Source of the DNA: an alpha proteobacterium L41A
GTDB lineage: Bacteria; Pseudomonadota; Alphaproteobacteria; Caulobacterales; Caulobacteraceae
Direction of reading: 5' to 3'
Length of the DNA: 64,000 bases
NCBI GenBank assembly: GCA_000335735.1
Contig: AMYY01000008.1
Coordinates: forward strand, 35,454-99,453
Translations under genes and position numbers: made by a program
Shown: positions 17,466 through 26,980 of the stretch, in pieces
How positions within the stretch are numbered: position 1 is the stretch's first letter
Layout: every line of letters starts with the position of its first letter
The notes under the pieces: model-generated
The model's database searches: none
Told to the model about the DNA's origin: nothing
Seen by the model: only the letters and a program-made list of their open reading frames with translations

Positions 17466-17542
17466 CGGCCGGTTTCGCAAGAGTCGAACTTTCTTCGACT
17501 TATCGCTGATAACCCATTCGGAAGGCGAGTCATTATCGAAGT

Positions 17543-19033
17543 TTATTCGATAATGGACTTGATGGCGGCGATCAGGCCTTCGCGGGGGATCTTGATCTGG
17601 CCGGGTCGCTCGGCCTTCCAGGCGTCGTTGTCCGTGATGGCGGCGGCGGCGGCGCGGCCGGCGTCCAGATCCTTGATCGTGACCTCGCCGGCGGCGATCT
17701 CATCGCCGCCCAGAATGACGACGGCGGGAGCGCCGCGCCGGTCGGCGTATTTCATCTGCGCCTTCATGCCGGCGCGACCCAAATAAAGCTCGGCGGCGAT
17801 CCCGGCGGCGCGTAGTTCGGCGACGGCGGTCAGATAATGGGCCATGTCGTCCTCGGAGAAGACGATGACGACCACGGGGCCGCGCACGGCGTCTTCGCCG
17901 CCCCGTCCCGCCGCGCGCAGGGCCGAGGCCAAGCGTGAGACGCCGAAGGAGAAGCCGGTCGCCGGCGTGCTCTGGCCGGTGAAGCGGGCGACCAGATCGT
18001 CATAGCGACCGCCGCCGCCGATGGAGCCGAAGCGGACCGGGCGGCCCTTGTCGTCAACCGTGTCGAGCAGAAGTTCCGCCTCGAACACGGCGCCGGTGTA
18101 ATATTCCAGGCCGCGCACGATGGTCGGATCGAACTTCGCGGCGTCCTGGCCGACCGACATGGCGGCCAGCGCCCGGTCGATGGCGGCCAGCTCGTTCAGC
18201 GCCGCCTCGCCCGCCGCGCCAAGGTCGCCGGAGCGTGCGACCGCGTCCAGCGTCTGGGCCCGCGACAGGCCGGGGGTATTGGCCGAGGCCAGAAACGCTT
18301 CGATGGCGGCCGTGACCTTGGCGGGCAGTTGAGCGCCCCTGGTGTAGTCGCCCGAGTCGTCCAGACGCCCTTCGCCCAGCAGTTGGACCACGCCCTCCCA
18401 GCCCAGGCGGTCGAACTTGTCGATGGCGCGAAGCGCCGTCAGTCGCTGACCGGCCTCGGTCACGCCGCCGGCGTCGAACAGGCCGTCGAACAGCTTGCGG
18501 TTCGAGACGCGGATCTGGGCCTGGCCGGCGTCCAGCCCGGCGGCGCGCAGGCCCTCGCAACCCATGGCGATGATCTCGGCGTCGGCCTCGGGCCGGTCCG
18601 AGCCGACGGTGTCGGCGTCGCACTGCCAGAACTCGCGGAACCGACCGGGGCCCGGCTTCTCGTTGCGCCAGACCGGTCCGTAGGCGTAGCGGCGGAACGG
18701 CTTGGGCAGGGTCTCCCAGGTCTGGGCCGCGAACCGGGCCAGGGGCGCGGTGTGGTCGTAGCGCAAGGCCATCCATTCGCCCGGCTCGTCCGATCCGGCG
18801 TCGTCCTGAAGCGCGAAGACGCCCTCGTTCGGCCGGTCGGCGTCAGGCAGGAACTTGCCCAGCGCATCGGCGTATTCGAAGGCCGGCGTCTCCAGCGGCT
18901 CAAAGCCCCAGCGCTCATAAACCTCGGACACGCGAGCCACGATGCGCCGCTCGGCGGTCAGATCACGGCCGCGCTTGTCGGCGAAGCCGCGCGGGTTGCG
19001 GGCGAGGGGGCGGGGAGGCGCGGCGTCGGTCAT
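17543..19033 (-). CDS. hisS: Histidyl-tRNA synthetase
   Basis: A 496-residue class II synthetase. It begins with the N-terminal NPRGFADKRGRDL and motif 1 region (GFEPLETPAFEYADAL), then motif 2 (FRRYAYGPVWRNEKPGPGRFREFWQCDAD, about residues 115-140). The HisRS-specific VRGLEYYTGAVFE lies near 305 and motif 3 (GFSFGVSRLASAL) near 365. The anticodon-binding domain follows. It attaches histidine to tRNA-His. It is transcribed alone. Confidence 0.95.
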   Translation of the reverse strand: MTDAAPPRPLARNPRGFADKRGRDLTAERRIVARVSEVYERWGFEPLETPAFEYADALGKFLPDADRPNEGVFALQDDAGSDEPGEWMALRYDHTAPLARFAAQTWETLPKPFRRYAYGPVWRNEKPGPGRFREFWQCDADTVGSDRPEADAEIIAMGCEGLRAAGLDAGQAQIRVSNRKLFDGLFDAGGVTEAGQRLTALRAIDKFDRLGWEGVVQLLGEGRLDDSGDYTRGAQLPAKVTAAIEAFLASANTPGLSRAQTLDAVARSGDLGAAGEAALNELAAIDRALAAMSVGQDAAKFDPTIVRGLEYYTGAVFEAELLLDTVDDKGRPVRFGSIGGGGRYDDLVARFTGQSTPATGFSFGVSRLASALRAAGRGGEDAVRGPVVVIVFSEDDMAHYLTAVAELRAAGIAAELYLGRAGMKAQMKYADRRGAPAVVILGGDEIAAGEVTIKDLDAGRAAAAAITDNDAWKAERPGQIKIPREGLIAAIKSIIE

Positions 19034-19185
19034 GGCGCGCGCTTAAGCCAAGGCGCCCCTGATCGCAAATTCTCCACCACAGCTGACCTACGAGCAGCGT
19101 CCGTCGGTGTCGCACAATGGTCTGTTCTTAAAGACGAAATTCTAATGCCGACGGAACTGCTATGCGGATTTTTCGTTGATGGCGC

Positions 19186-19392
19186 ATGACGCCCCACGCC
19201 CTTCTCGTTGCGCGCACTTGCAACACCTCCGATCGCCGCACGATCCGGTGGTGGGAGTGTGAGCTGATCGACGAGGCCGGGTCGAGGCGCGTGCAAAACC
19301 AAGCCTTCTTCTCGATCCGCGAGGCGCGATCGTGGGCGACCGCTCAAGGCTATCCCATCAGCGACGACGCGGCCTCGGCGGCCGAGCTTTGA
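19186..19392 (+). CDS. Small protein of unknown function, coupled to the ClpP-like gene
   Basis: A 68-residue protein rich in Trp and Arg (RRTIRWWECELIDEAG, REARSWATAQGY). Its TGA stop overlaps the ATG of the ClpP-like gene (TGATG), indicating translational coupling. No family recognised; it could be a substrate or adaptor of its neighbour. Confidence 0.65.
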   Translation: MTPHALLVARTCNTSDRRTIRWWECELIDEAGSRRVQNQAFFSIREARSWATAQGYPISDDAASAAEL

Positions 19393-19973
19393 TGTCGGAC
19401 GTCGCGCCAAGCGGCATTCTGACCGCCGAAGCTTTCGATACGCCCCGTATCCTGCTCGCCGGCGCGGTCGATTACGCCATGTACGACCAGTTCCGCCAGC
19501 AGATGGCGGAGGCGCCCGACACCGGGCTGACCGTCATCGAACTGTCGACCCTGGGCGGTGATCCGGAAGTGGCGCGCATGATGGGCGAGGATGTGCGCTT
19601 TCAAAGCGACATCAATCCGTCGCGCCGACTGGTCTTTCTGGGCAAGGCGGCGATCTATTCCGCCGGCGCCACCTTCATGAGCTTCTTTGCGGTGGAGAAC
19701 CGCTATCTGACGCGCGGCGCGCGGGTGATGATCCACGAGCGCAAGATGGACACGCAGTTGCACGTCAGCGGTCCGTTGACGACCTGCATCGCTTCGGTCC
19801 ACGCCATGCTGAATGAGCTGGAACACTCCATCGCTATCCAGAACGAAGGCTTCGAGAACCTGGTACGCGGATCGTCGGTGACCATGGAGGAGGTGCTGAA
19901 ACGCGCCCCCGCCAACTGGTATATCGAGGCCCAGGAAGCCAAGGCCCGCGGTCTGATCGCCGAAGTGATCTGA
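19392..19973 (+). CDS. ClpP-like (S14/crotonase-fold) protein with degenerate active site
   Basis: A 193-residue protein starting at ATG 19392. The ClpP fold is suggested by IELSTLGGDPEVARMMGEDV (about 50), by AIYSAGATFMSFF (about 85) holding the nucleophile serine, by GARVMIHERK (about 112) holding the catalytic histidine, and by EAQEAKARGLIAEVI at the end, equivalent to the AeEAveyGLiDev of ClpP. The aspartate of the triad, which in ClpP precedes that last helix, aligns with an Ala-Asn pair (RAPANWYIEA). It may be a dyad protease or non-catalytic. It is coupled to the small upstream gene. Confidence 0.78.
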   Translation: MSDVAPSGILTAEAFDTPRILLAGAVDYAMYDQFRQQMAEAPDTGLTVIELSTLGGDPEVARMMGEDVRFQSDINPSRRLVFLGKAAIYSAGATFMSFFAVENRYLTRGARVMIHERKMDTQLHVSGPLTTCIASVHAMLNELEHSIAIQNEGFENLVRGSSVTMEEVLKRAPANWYIEAQEAKARGLIAEVI

Positions 19974-19986
19974 CCCGCCCGGTAAA

Positions 19987-20547
19987 TCAGGCCTGGAGCG
20001 TTTCCACGGTCAGATTGCCGTTGGTGTAGACGCAGATTTCGGCGGCGATCTTCATGGCCTTGCGGGCGACCTGTTCGGCGTCCAAATCGGTTTCCTCGAT
20101 CAGGGCCCGGGCGGCCGACAGGGCATAGTTGCCGCCCGAACCCACGGCGGCGACGCCATACTCCGGCTCCAGCACATCGCCGACGCCGGTCACGGTGAAG
20201 ATGGACGACTTGTCCGCCACCAGCAGCATGGCTTCGAGCCGGCGCAGATAGCGGTCGGTCCGCCAGTCCTTGGCCAGATCCACACAGGCGCGGGCAAGTT
20301 GGTCGGGATATTGCTCCAGCTTGGCTTCCAGGCGCTCGATCAACGTGAAGGCGTCGGCCGTAGCGCCGGCAAAGCCAGCCAGCACCTTGCCGCCGGCCAG
20401 GGTGCGCACCTTGCGCGCCGCGCCCTTGACGATGGTCGGGCCCATCGAGACCTGGCCGTCGCCGGCGATCACGGTCCGTCCGTTCTTGCGCACCGCCAGA
20501 ATGGTGGTGCCGTGCCAGTCGGGGAAGTTGGATGCGGTCTGGGTCAT
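19987..20547 (-). CDS. hslV: ATP-dependent protease peptidase subunit HslV
   Basis: A 186-residue protein. The N-terminal-type nucleophile threonine is in [11 protein letters not shown], slightly inside the unprocessed start as is common in alphaproteobacteria. [15 protein letters not shown] and the end motif [15 protein letters not shown] are HslV-specific. It forms the ClpQ double ring that works with HslU. hslU is not adjacent and not in the window, unlike the usual hslVU operon. Confidence 0.95.
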   Translation of the reverse strand: MTQTASNFPDWHGTTILAVRKNGRTVIAGDGQVSMGPTIVKGAARKVRTLAGGKVLAGFAGATADAFTLIERLEAKLEQYPDQLARACVDLAKDWRTDRYLRRLEAMLLVADKSSIFTVTGVGDVLEPEYGVAAVGSGGNYALSAARALIEETDLDAEQVARKAMKIAAEICVYTNGNLTVETLQA

Positions 20548-20681
20548 GACGATCAGATGGCGTGGCGGACGGTCGGCATCAAGTCTGTCAGGTCCATGGA
20601 TAACGCCGTCTTATTTTGACCCCAATATTGGCTAGAAGGCGCAATCCAATTTCGTGGATCTTTGATATCGAGGGCCAAGCT

Positions 20682-21083
20682 TTGCTTTATCGCGTCGTTT
20701 TCGTGAGTGAAGTGATCGGTGGCGTGAACCACACGCTTCAGGCGCTCGCTGAAATCCTGGGCGTGTCGGAGCGGAACAATCGCCGGGATCACATCGGTAG
20801 CGCCATGCTGTTCCACGAAGGCGAGGCTGCACAGATGATCGAGGGTGCGCGCGCGGACGTAGATCGGCTGATGTCGCGTCTCTGGAACGACCCACGCCAC
20901 TGCAACATCCGTGTGCTGGATGATCGCCCGGTCATGCAGCGACGGGTACAAGAGCCCGCGCGCCTGTGCGCCCTCAGCACCCAACAGGCCGCCGACATTC
21001 TGCGTGGCCGGCGCCTGAGCGATCTGTCCAGCGCGGGTCTGGAAAAGCTGCTGTCGTGCGAACACGTGCGGATGGCCGCCTGA
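20682..21083 (+). CDS. BLUF-domain protein lacking the photoactive tyrosine
   Basis: A 133-residue protein if it starts at TTG 20682, which has GAGGG 7 bases upstream and places the BLUF first strand at once (MLYRVVFVSE). An upstream in-frame start at 20616 would add 22 unlikely residues. The FAD-binding Asn (ERNNRRDHIGSAMLF) and Gln (AAQMIEG) are present, as is the DPRHCNIRVL segment. By alignment with E. coli YcgF (MLTTLIYRS) the essential Tyr in Y-x-S is Phe here (VFVS). BLUF proteins sense blue light through that Tyr-Gln pair, so this one should be light-insensitive or use other chemistry. The C-terminal tail is a short helix without an output domain. Confidence 0.82.
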   Translation: MLYRVVFVSEVIGGVNHTLQALAEILGVSERNNRRDHIGSAMLFHEGEAAQMIEGARADVDRLMSRLWNDPRHCNIRVLDDRPVMQRRVQEPARLCALSTQQAADILRGRRLSDLSSAGLEKLLSCEHVRMAA

Positions 21084-21106
21084 GACGATAGGCGGCAGGC
21101 CCCTCG

Positions 21107-21127
21107 CGCCGCAACCTCTGCGGCGCT
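21107..21127. terminator. Hairpin between the BLUF and moeB-like genes
   Basis: GCGCCGCA / TGCGGCGC stem with a 5-base loop. No T run, so its role as terminator or leader structure is uncertain. Confidence 0.35.
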
Positions 21128-21137
21128 AGATAGGGCG

Positions 21138-21875
21138 GTGATCTTTTCCGAAGACGAAGTCGAACGCTATGCGCGCCATCTGGTCCTGTCCGAAATTGGC
21201 GGGCCGGGGCAGCAAGCGCTGAAGCGCGCGCGGGTGCTGATTGTCGGCGCAGGCGGCGTGGGGTCGCCGGCGGCGCTCTATCTGGCGGCGGCGGGCGTGG
21301 GGACGCTGGGTCTGATCGACGACGATGGGGTGGGCCTGTCCAATCTGCAGCGGCAGATCGCCTTTTCGACGGCGCAGGTCGGCCGGTCGAAGGTCGAGGC
21401 GGCGGCGGAACGGCTGGTCGGCCTCAATCCGCATGTCGCGGTCGAAACCTTCGCCGAGCGGATCACTGCCGAGAATGCGGCTGCGCGGATCGAAGCCTTC
21501 GATATCGTTCTGGATGGGACCGACGATTTCCAGACCCGGCTGTGGGTCAATGCGGCCTGCGTTACGGCGCGCAAGCCGCTGGTGTCGGGCGCGCTGGGGC
21601 GCTGGAACGGTCAGGTGGGGGTGTTCGCGGGCAAGCCCTGCTATCAATGCTTGGTGCCCGAGGTTCCGCCGGATGCGGAAACCTGTGCGCGCGTCGGCGT
21701 GGTGGGCGCCCTGACCGGCGTGGTCGGGTCAATGGCGGCGCTGGAGGTCATCAAGCTGATCATCGACGCGGGCGAGGCCCTGAGGGGACGGCTCATGCTG
21801 TATGACGGTCTGGCGGGCTCGGCGCGGACCGTCCGGGTCGCCGCCGATCCGGAATGCCCGGTCTGCGGCGCCTGA
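21138..21875 (+). CDS. MoeB/ThiF/HesA-family adenylyltransferase
   Basis: A 245-residue protein starting at GTG 21138. It has the E1-like signatures: ERYARHLVLSEIGGPGQQ at the start, RVLIVGAGGVGSPAALYLAAAG (nucleotide binding, about 33), DDGVGLSNLQRQIAF (about 68), KVEAAAERL and DGTDDFQTR (about 130). Two Cys pairs (CYQCLVP and CPVCGA) form the structural zinc site. It would adenylate the C-terminal glycine of MoaD or ThiS for sulfur transfer. It lacks a rhodanese domain. Neighbours do not tell MoeB from ThiF. Confidence 0.88.
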   Translation: MIFSEDEVERYARHLVLSEIGGPGQQALKRARVLIVGAGGVGSPAALYLAAAGVGTLGLIDDDGVGLSNLQRQIAFSTAQVGRSKVEAAAERLVGLNPHVAVETFAERITAENAAARIEAFDIVLDGTDDFQTRLWVNAACVTARKPLVSGALGRWNGQVGVFAGKPCYQCLVPEVPPDAETCARVGVVGALTGVVGSMAALEVIKLIIDAGEALRGRLMLYDGLAGSARTVRVAADPECPVCGA

Positions 21876-21878
21876 CGA

Positions 21879-22130
21879 TCAGGCGGCTGTCGCGAAACGG
21901 ATGTCGGTCAGATCCAAGTCAGGCAGGGGCGGAGCAAAGCCCAGCGCCGGGTTGCTGAGCACCGTCACCAGACGTTCGCCGCAGTAGAGAAACAGGGTCT
22001 CGAACCCGACCCAGTTGCGGGCGATCCCCTCCAGCGCCTGATTGGCCGCCGTGTCGTTCGCCGCGTCGAGGACGCAGATGTCCCGCACCGGAACGCCGGG
22101 CAGGTTGACGATGCAATAGTAGGAGTCCAA
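21879..22130 (-). CDS. Small hypothetical protein
   Basis: An 83-residue frame with protein-like composition (MDSYYCIVNLPGVPVRDICVL, NWVGFETLFLYCGERLVTVL). No membrane segment or known motif. It ends 3 bases from the stop of the moeB-like gene on the other strand. Possible small cytoplasmic protein; unrecognised. Confidence 0.55.
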   Translation of the reverse strand: MDSYYCIVNLPGVPVRDICVLDAANDTAANQALEGIARNWVGFETLFLYCGERLVTVLSNPALGFAPPLPDLDLTDIRFATAA

Positions 22131-22249
22131 CGCACACTTCCTCGATCAGGACGCCGGAAACGAAGCGCGTTTACGACGGTTCCTCCCCTGCCAGCGGTTT
22201 TCGACAGCCGTGTGAGTTCGATCCGACAGACTTGTGAAAGGGAGGCCCG

Positions 22250-23458
22250 ATGGCCCGACGTCCCGCCTCGCCCAAACGCCTGAACGCCGCAAATCTCAGC
22301 GGCTTGGGAGCTGAGCGTCTGGGCGAACTGCTGATGCAGGCGGCGGATGCGGATGCGATTCTGAAGCGGCGGCTAAGGCTGGTGATGGCGGCCGAGGCGA
22401 GGCCGGATCTGCTGGCTCTGGAAATCGACAAGCGATTGACGACCATCGCCGCCAGCCGCGCGCGCGTGTCGTGGCGAAAGCGGCCGGACCTGCTGCGCGA
22501 TCTGGAGATTCTGCGGGCTGCAATCGTCGAGGATCTGGCCGAGGCCGCGCCGGCGATGGGATTGGAGCGATTGATCGGCTGGTTCGATTTGTTTCGCGGC
22601 CTGGCCTCGCGGGTCAAGGATCAGAAGGGCGAACTGGCCGACGCGTTCGAAAGGGCGGCCGGGGATTTGTGGCGGATCGCCGAGGCTGCGCTTCGGACGG
22701 ACGAAAGCACAGTCGGTCTACTGGCGGAGGCGGTGGCGCGGCAACCGCTCGAATACGCCCGCTGGATAGGGGCGGGCGGCGACGATCTGACGGCGGACAT
22801 GGCCAAGAGGCTGCTGGGTCGTCTCGATACCGCATCCAGCGCGTGCGGCATGCGGACAGTCGTGCGGCGGCTGGCGGATCGGGCGGACGATCTGGACCTG
22901 TGGCTGTCGATGACGACGCCGGAGGAGCGAGGTTCGCCGGATTTCGCGGCGGTGATGGCCAAGCGGCTGCTGGTCGCTGATCGCATTCCAGAAGCGCGCC
23001 TCGCGTTGGAGGCGGCGCTGAAACCGTCGGCAGGCAACCGGCGCTGGACCTTCGGGCGATCCCCGCAGGCCGGACCGCCGGTCCTGACGCCGGCATGGGA
23101 GGCGACCTCGATCGACCTTTTGGAAGCCGAGGGCCGCAAGGACGAGGCCCAAGACCTGCGCTGGAGGATGTTCGAGCGCGACCTGTCCGCGCCGGTGCTG
23201 CGGGCCTATCTGGCGCGCCTGCCGGACTTCGACGATGTGGAGGCGCTGGACCGCGCCCTGGCCCATGCCGCGACCTATGCCGACGTCGAGACGGCGCTGG
23301 GGTTTCTGATGGACTGGCCCGCGCACCGCGAGGCCGCCGCTCTGGTCGAACGCCGCATCCGCGAGGTGCGCGCGCCGCTGCCGCTCAAGGCCGACTGGGC
23401 GGCGCGGCTGGCGCAGAAATATCCCGACGCGGCCGAGCGGCTGCTGGCGGCAGGCTAG
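22250..23458 (+). CDS. Helical repeat protein of unknown function (DUF6880-like)
   Basis: A 402-residue protein with no signal peptide. It is made of alpha-helices rich in Leu, Ala and Arg, e.g. LGAERLGELLMQAADADAILKRRLRLVMAAE and GLERLIGWFDLFRGLASRVKD. The end resembles HEAT/SWIM-zinc-finger-associated helical proteins (AALVERRIREVRA, KADWAARLAQKYPDAAERLLAAG). I recall this pattern from DUF6880 proteins but could not verify it. It is transcribed alone, with its stop overlapping that of the dehydrogenase convergently. Confidence 0.75.
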   Translation: MARRPASPKRLNAANLSGLGAERLGELLMQAADADAILKRRLRLVMAAEARPDLLALEIDKRLTTIAASRARVSWRKRPDLLRDLEILRAAIVEDLAEAAPAMGLERLIGWFDLFRGLASRVKDQKGELADAFERAAGDLWRIAEAALRTDESTVGLLAEAVARQPLEYARWIGAGGDDLTADMAKRLLGRLDTASSACGMRTVVRRLADRADDLDLWLSMTTPEERGSPDFAAVMAKRLLVADRIPEARLALEAALKPSAGNRRWTFGRSPQAGPPVLTPAWEATSIDLLEAEGRKDEAQDLRWRMFERDLSAPVLRAYLARLPDFDDVEALDRALAHAATYADVETALGFLMDWPAHREAAALVERRIREVRAPLPLKADWAARLAQKYPDAAERLLAAG

Positions 23459-24441
23459 AGCATTGCCGGGATGACGCGGTCTGGAGGGCGGTGGCCGTTC
23501 TGGTAGGTCATGACGTTGGCGATGACGCGGTCGCCCATGTCCTGGCGCGCTTCCAGGGTGGCGGAACCCAGGTGGGGCAGCAGCACGACATTGGATTGAC
23601 CCAGCAGGCCATGATGGATCGCGGGCTCGTTCTCGAACACATCCAGCCCGACGCCGGACAGGGCGCGCATGGCCACCGCTTGAGCCAGGGCCGCCTCGTC
23701 GATCAGTTCGCCGCGCGCAGTGTTGATCAGGATGGCGTGGGGCTGGAGACGGGCCAGGCGTTCGGCCGACAGCAGATGGTGGGTATCCTTCGTCGCCGGA
23801 CAGTTCAGCGAGACGATGTCCATCCGCGCCAGCATCTGGTCCAGATCGTCCCAGTAGGTCGCGCCCAGTTCTTCCTCGATCAGGGCCGGGACGGGCTTGC
23901 GATTGTGGTAGTGGACCTGAAGCCCGAAGGCCTTGGCGCGCCGGGCCAGGGCCTGGCCGATCCGGCCCATGCCGACGATGCCCAGCCGCTTGCCCCAAAG
24001 CTTGCGCCCGCACATCCAGGTCGGGGTCCAGCCCTCGAACCGGCCTTCGGCCACCACCTGGGCGCCCTCGACGATGCGGCGGCTGACGGCCAGGATCAGG
24101 CTCATGGCCAGGTCGGCGGTGTCCTCGGTCAGGACGCCGGGGGTGTTGGTCACGATGATGCCGCGCGCCACGGCCGCATCGACGTCGATATGGTCCACCC
24201 CGGCGCCGAAGTTGGCGATCATCTTCAACTGCTCGCCTGCGCCATTGATCAGGTCGGCGTCGATGACGTCGGTGATGGTGGGCACCAGAACCTCGGCGCG
24301 CTGGACGGCGGCCTGCAACGCGGCGCGGTCCATCGGCTGATCCTTCAGGTTCAGCTCGGCGTCGAACAGCTCGCGCATCCGCGTTTCGACCGCGTCGGGC
24401 AGGCGTCTGGTTAATACGACCTTAAGCTTGCGGGGGGACAT
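23455..24441 (-). CDS. D-2-hydroxyacid dehydrogenase (glyoxylate/hydroxypyruvate reductase type)
   Basis: A 328-residue protein. It has the NAD(P)-binding motif GIVGMGRIGQALARRAKAFG (about 154), the catalytic Arg in INTARGELIDE (about 240), Glu in ENEPAIHHG (about 270) and His in LLPHLGSAT (about 288). The N-terminal substrate domain includes KMIANFGAGVDHIDVDAA. It reduces glyoxylate, hydroxypyruvate or a similar keto acid to a D-hydroxyacid. It is divergent from the SH3 gene. Confidence 0.92.
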   Translation of the reverse strand: MSPRKLKVVLTRRLPDAVETRMRELFDAELNLKDQPMDRAALQAAVQRAEVLVPTITDVIDADLINGAGEQLKMIANFGAGVDHIDVDAAVARGIIVTNTPGVLTEDTADLAMSLILAVSRRIVEGAQVVAEGRFEGWTPTWMCGRKLWGKRLGIVGMGRIGQALARRAKAFGLQVHYHNRKPVPALIEEELGATYWDDLDQMLARMDIVSLNCPATKDTHHLLSAERLARLQPHAILINTARGELIDEAALAQAVAMRALSGVGLDVFENEPAIHHGLLGQSNVVLLPHLGSATLEARQDMGDRVIANVMTYQNGHRPPDRVIPAML

Positions 24442-24508
24442 TCTCGGCCTTGGTTAGCGGGCGGCGATTCAGACGGATCAAAGCCCGCGCGACGGGTCGT
24501 TCCAATCA

Positions 24509-25081
24509 GTGTCTAGCAAAGCCGCCGCCATCTTCCAAAGCCTGCGACGCCGCATCGCCCTCGTTGGAGCTGTTCTCGGCCTCGGCGTAATGGCCAGCGC
24601 CGGCGCGACCATGCCCGACGGCCGCCCGACGCCCACCGGGCTTGAGGTGCCGCGCTGGATTTCGCTGAAGTCCTCGCACGTCCGCGCGCGCCAGGGGCCG
24701 GGCCTGGATTATCCGATCCTGTGGGAATACCGGGCCGCCGGCCTGCCGGTTCAGGTGATCGCCGAGACGACGGAATGGCGCAAGATTTGCGACCCTGAGG
24801 GCGCCGTGGCCTGGATCCACCGCACGGTGTCGTCGGGCCGGCGCTATGTCTTCAACACCACCGCCCAGGAAGTGCCGATCCGGTCGGGCCGATCCGAGAC
24901 GGCGTCGGTGCGCGCCCGCCTGTCGCCGCGCGCCCTGGTGATGCTGGACGAATGCGAAGAGGGATGGTGCAAGGTCCGGGCGCGACGACTGGAGGGTTTC
25001 GTGGCCCAGCGGGCGGTGTTCGGCGCCCAGGAGCGGGCGCTGTGCAACGCCAATCGCCCCGCGGGCACGGGTCGCAACTGA
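24509..25081 (+). CDS. Exported SH3-domain protein
   Basis: A 190-residue protein starting at GTG 24509. The N-terminal hydrophobic segment (IALVGAVLGLGVMASAGA) is a signal peptide or anchor. Two bacterial SH3-like repeats follow: about 60-105 (VRARQGPGLDYPILWEYRAAGLPVQVIAET) and about 118-165 (VPIRSGRSETASVRARLSPRALVML, GWCKVRARRLEGFVAQ). Such SH3 pairs bind peptidoglycan or peptides in the periplasm. It lies directly upstream of fabA but with a 69-base gap. Confidence 0.85.
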   Translation: MSSKAAAIFQSLRRRIALVGAVLGLGVMASAGATMPDGRPTPTGLEVPRWISLKSSHVRARQGPGLDYPILWEYRAAGLPVQVIAETTEWRKICDPEGAVAWIHRTVSSGRRYVFNTTAQEVPIRSGRSETASVRARLSPRALVMLDECEEGWCKVRARRLEGFVAQRAVFGAQERALCNANRPAGTGRN

Positions 25082-25150
25082 CCGCACGCTGTTGAGCGAA
25101 GCGGCGCGGTCGTGTAACCCGCGCGCAACGTATCAAGAAACGGAAGCGCC

Positions 25151-25684
25151 TTGACCCAGTCCCAATATCCTTCGTCCTTCGATCATGAGGCCCTGCTGGC
25201 CTCGGGCCGCGGCGAGCTGTTCGGTCCCGGCAACGCCCAGCTGCCCGCCCCGCCGATGCTGATGTTCGACCGCATCACCACGATCAATGCGGACGGCGGC
25301 GAGCACGCCAAGGGATATGTCGAGGCCGAACTCGACATCCATCCCGACCTCTGGTTCTTCCAGTGCCACTTCATCGGCGACCCCGTCATGCCGGGCTGCC
25401 TGGGCCTGGACGCCATGTGGCAGCTGGTCGGCTTTTATCTGGGCTGGATCGGCGGTCCCGGTCGTGGCCGCGCGCTGGGCGTCGGCGAGGTCAAGTTTAC
25501 TGGCCAGGTCACCCCGGACATCAAGAAGGTGGTCTACAAGATCAACCTGAAGCGCGTGATCAACCGCAAGCTGGTCATGGGCATCGCCGACGGCGTGCTG
25601 GAGGCCGACGGCCAGGTCATCTACACCTGCAACGACATGCGGGTCGGCCTGTTCGGCGCCAAGGATGAGGCGGCGGGCGGCTGA
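25151..25684 (+). CDS. fabA: 3-hydroxydecanoyl-ACP dehydratase/isomerase
   Basis: A 177-residue protein starting at TTG 25151 with GGAAG upstream. The active-site His ([14 protein letters not shown], about residue 76) and Asp ([14 protein letters not shown], about 90) are in place. FabA dehydrates 3-hydroxydecanoyl-ACP and isomerises the product to cis-3-decenoyl-ACP, the entry point to unsaturated fatty acids. It is followed by fabB, its usual partner. Confidence 0.96.
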   Translation: MTQSQYPSSFDHEALLASGRGELFGPGNAQLPAPPMLMFDRITTINADGGEHAKGYVEAELDIHPDLWFFQCHFIGDPVMPGCLGLDAMWQLVGFYLGWIGGPGRGRALGVGEVKFTGQVTPDIKKVVYKINLKRVINRKLVMGIADGVLEADGQVIYTCNDMRVGLFGAKDEAAGG

Positions 25685-25750
25685 CGCCCCTATATAACCG
25701 CGAACAAGGCGGACGGTCCTCGGACCAGGAAGCATCAAGAAGGAAACACC

Positions 25751-26968
25751 ATGCGTCGTGTCGTCGTCACCGGCCTGGGCATCGTCTCTTCCATTGGCCA
25801 CGGCGCCGAGGAGGTGACCCAGTCCCTGCGCGAAGCCCGTTCGGGCGTCGTTCATGCTCCCGACCACGCCAAATACGGCTTCCGCAGCCAGGTCTGGGCG
25901 CCGCCCAAGATCGGCCCGTGGGAAGAGCTGGTCGACCGTCGCGCCGCCCGCTTCCTAGCCAACGGCACCGCCTGGGGCCACATCGCCTTCGAAGAGGCGC
26001 TGAAGTCGTCGGGCATGACGGCGGATGAGATCAAGGACGACCGGATCGGCCTGATCGTCGGCGAGGGCGGTCCCTCGACCCAGGTGATCCTGCAGGCGGC
26101 GGCGACCACGGTCGAGAAGGGCGCGCCCAAGCGCATCGGCCCGTTCGCGGTGCCCAAGGCGATGGCGTCGGGCCCGTCGGCGGTGCTGTCGACCTGGTTC
26201 CAGATGCGCGGCATCAACTATTCGATCAGCTCGGCTTGCGCGACGTCGGCTCACTGCATCGGCGCCGGGGTCGAACAGATCCAGTGGGGCAAGCAGGACG
26301 TGGTCTTCGCCGGCGGCTGCGAGGACATCGACTGGTCCATGTCCAACATGTTCGACGCCATGGGCGCCATGTCGTCGGACTTCAACGACAATCCGTCGGT
26401 CGCCTCCAGAGCCTATGACGCCAACCGCGACGGCTTCGTCATCGCCGGCGGGGCGGGCATCGTGGTGCTGGAAGAGTATGAGCGGGCCAAGGCGCGCGGC
26501 GCGACCATCTACGCCGAGGTCACCGGCTATGGCGCCAACGCCGACGGCTACGACATGGTCGCCCCCTCGGGCGAGGGCGCCCAGCGCTGCATGAAGATCG
26601 CGCTGGAACAGGCCGGCAATCCGAAGATCGACTATCTGAATCCGCACGGCACCTCGACGCCTGTGGGCGACGCCAAGGAGATGGAGGCCGTGCGCGCTGT
26701 CTTCGGCGACCAGATGCCGATGATCTCCTCGACCAAGTCGCTGACCGGCCACTCGCTCGGCGCGGCCGGCGCTCAGGAAGCCATCTACTGCCTGCTGATG
26801 ATGCAGAATGGCTTCGCCGCCGAAAGCGCCCATATCGAAAATCTCGATCCGGCGTTCGAGGGCATGCCGATCCTGCGTCAGCGCCACGACGGCGAACTGA
26901 CCCACGTCATGTCCAACAGCTTCGGCTTCGGCGGCACCAACGGCACGCTGATCCTGTCGAAGGTCTGA
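25751..26968 (+). CDS. fabB: 3-oxoacyl-ACP synthase I
   Basis: A 405-residue protein with AGAAGGAAA just upstream of the ATG. The nucleophile Cys lies in [14 protein letters not shown] (about 165) and the two His in [11 protein letters not shown] (about 300) and [12 protein letters not shown] (about 335), the FabB/FabF Cys-His-His triad. Placed after fabA it elongates the unsaturated acyl chains. fabI and irr, often part of this cluster in alphaproteobacteria, are not next to it here. Confidence 0.96.
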   Translation: MRRVVVTGLGIVSSIGHGAEEVTQSLREARSGVVHAPDHAKYGFRSQVWAPPKIGPWEELVDRRAARFLANGTAWGHIAFEEALKSSGMTADEIKDDRIGLIVGEGGPSTQVILQAAATTVEKGAPKRIGPFAVPKAMASGPSAVLSTWFQMRGINYSISSACATSAHCIGAGVEQIQWGKQDVVFAGGCEDIDWSMSNMFDAMGAMSSDFNDNPSVASRAYDANRDGFVIAGGAGIVVLEEYERAKARGATIYAEVTGYGANADGYDMVAPSGEGAQRCMKIALEQAGNPKIDYLNPHGTSTPVGDAKEMEAVRAVFGDQMPMISSTKSLTGHSLGAAGAQEAIYCLLMMQNGFAAESAHIENLDPAFEGMPILRQRHDGELTHVMSNSFGFGGTNGTLILSKV

Positions 26969-26980
26969 AACTCTTCACCC

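Noticed and set aside
17277..17480. A 67-codon minus-strand frame over the sRNA candidate
   Set aside because: It spans the promoter and the terminator hairpin and has no ribosome site, so it does not fit a gene.
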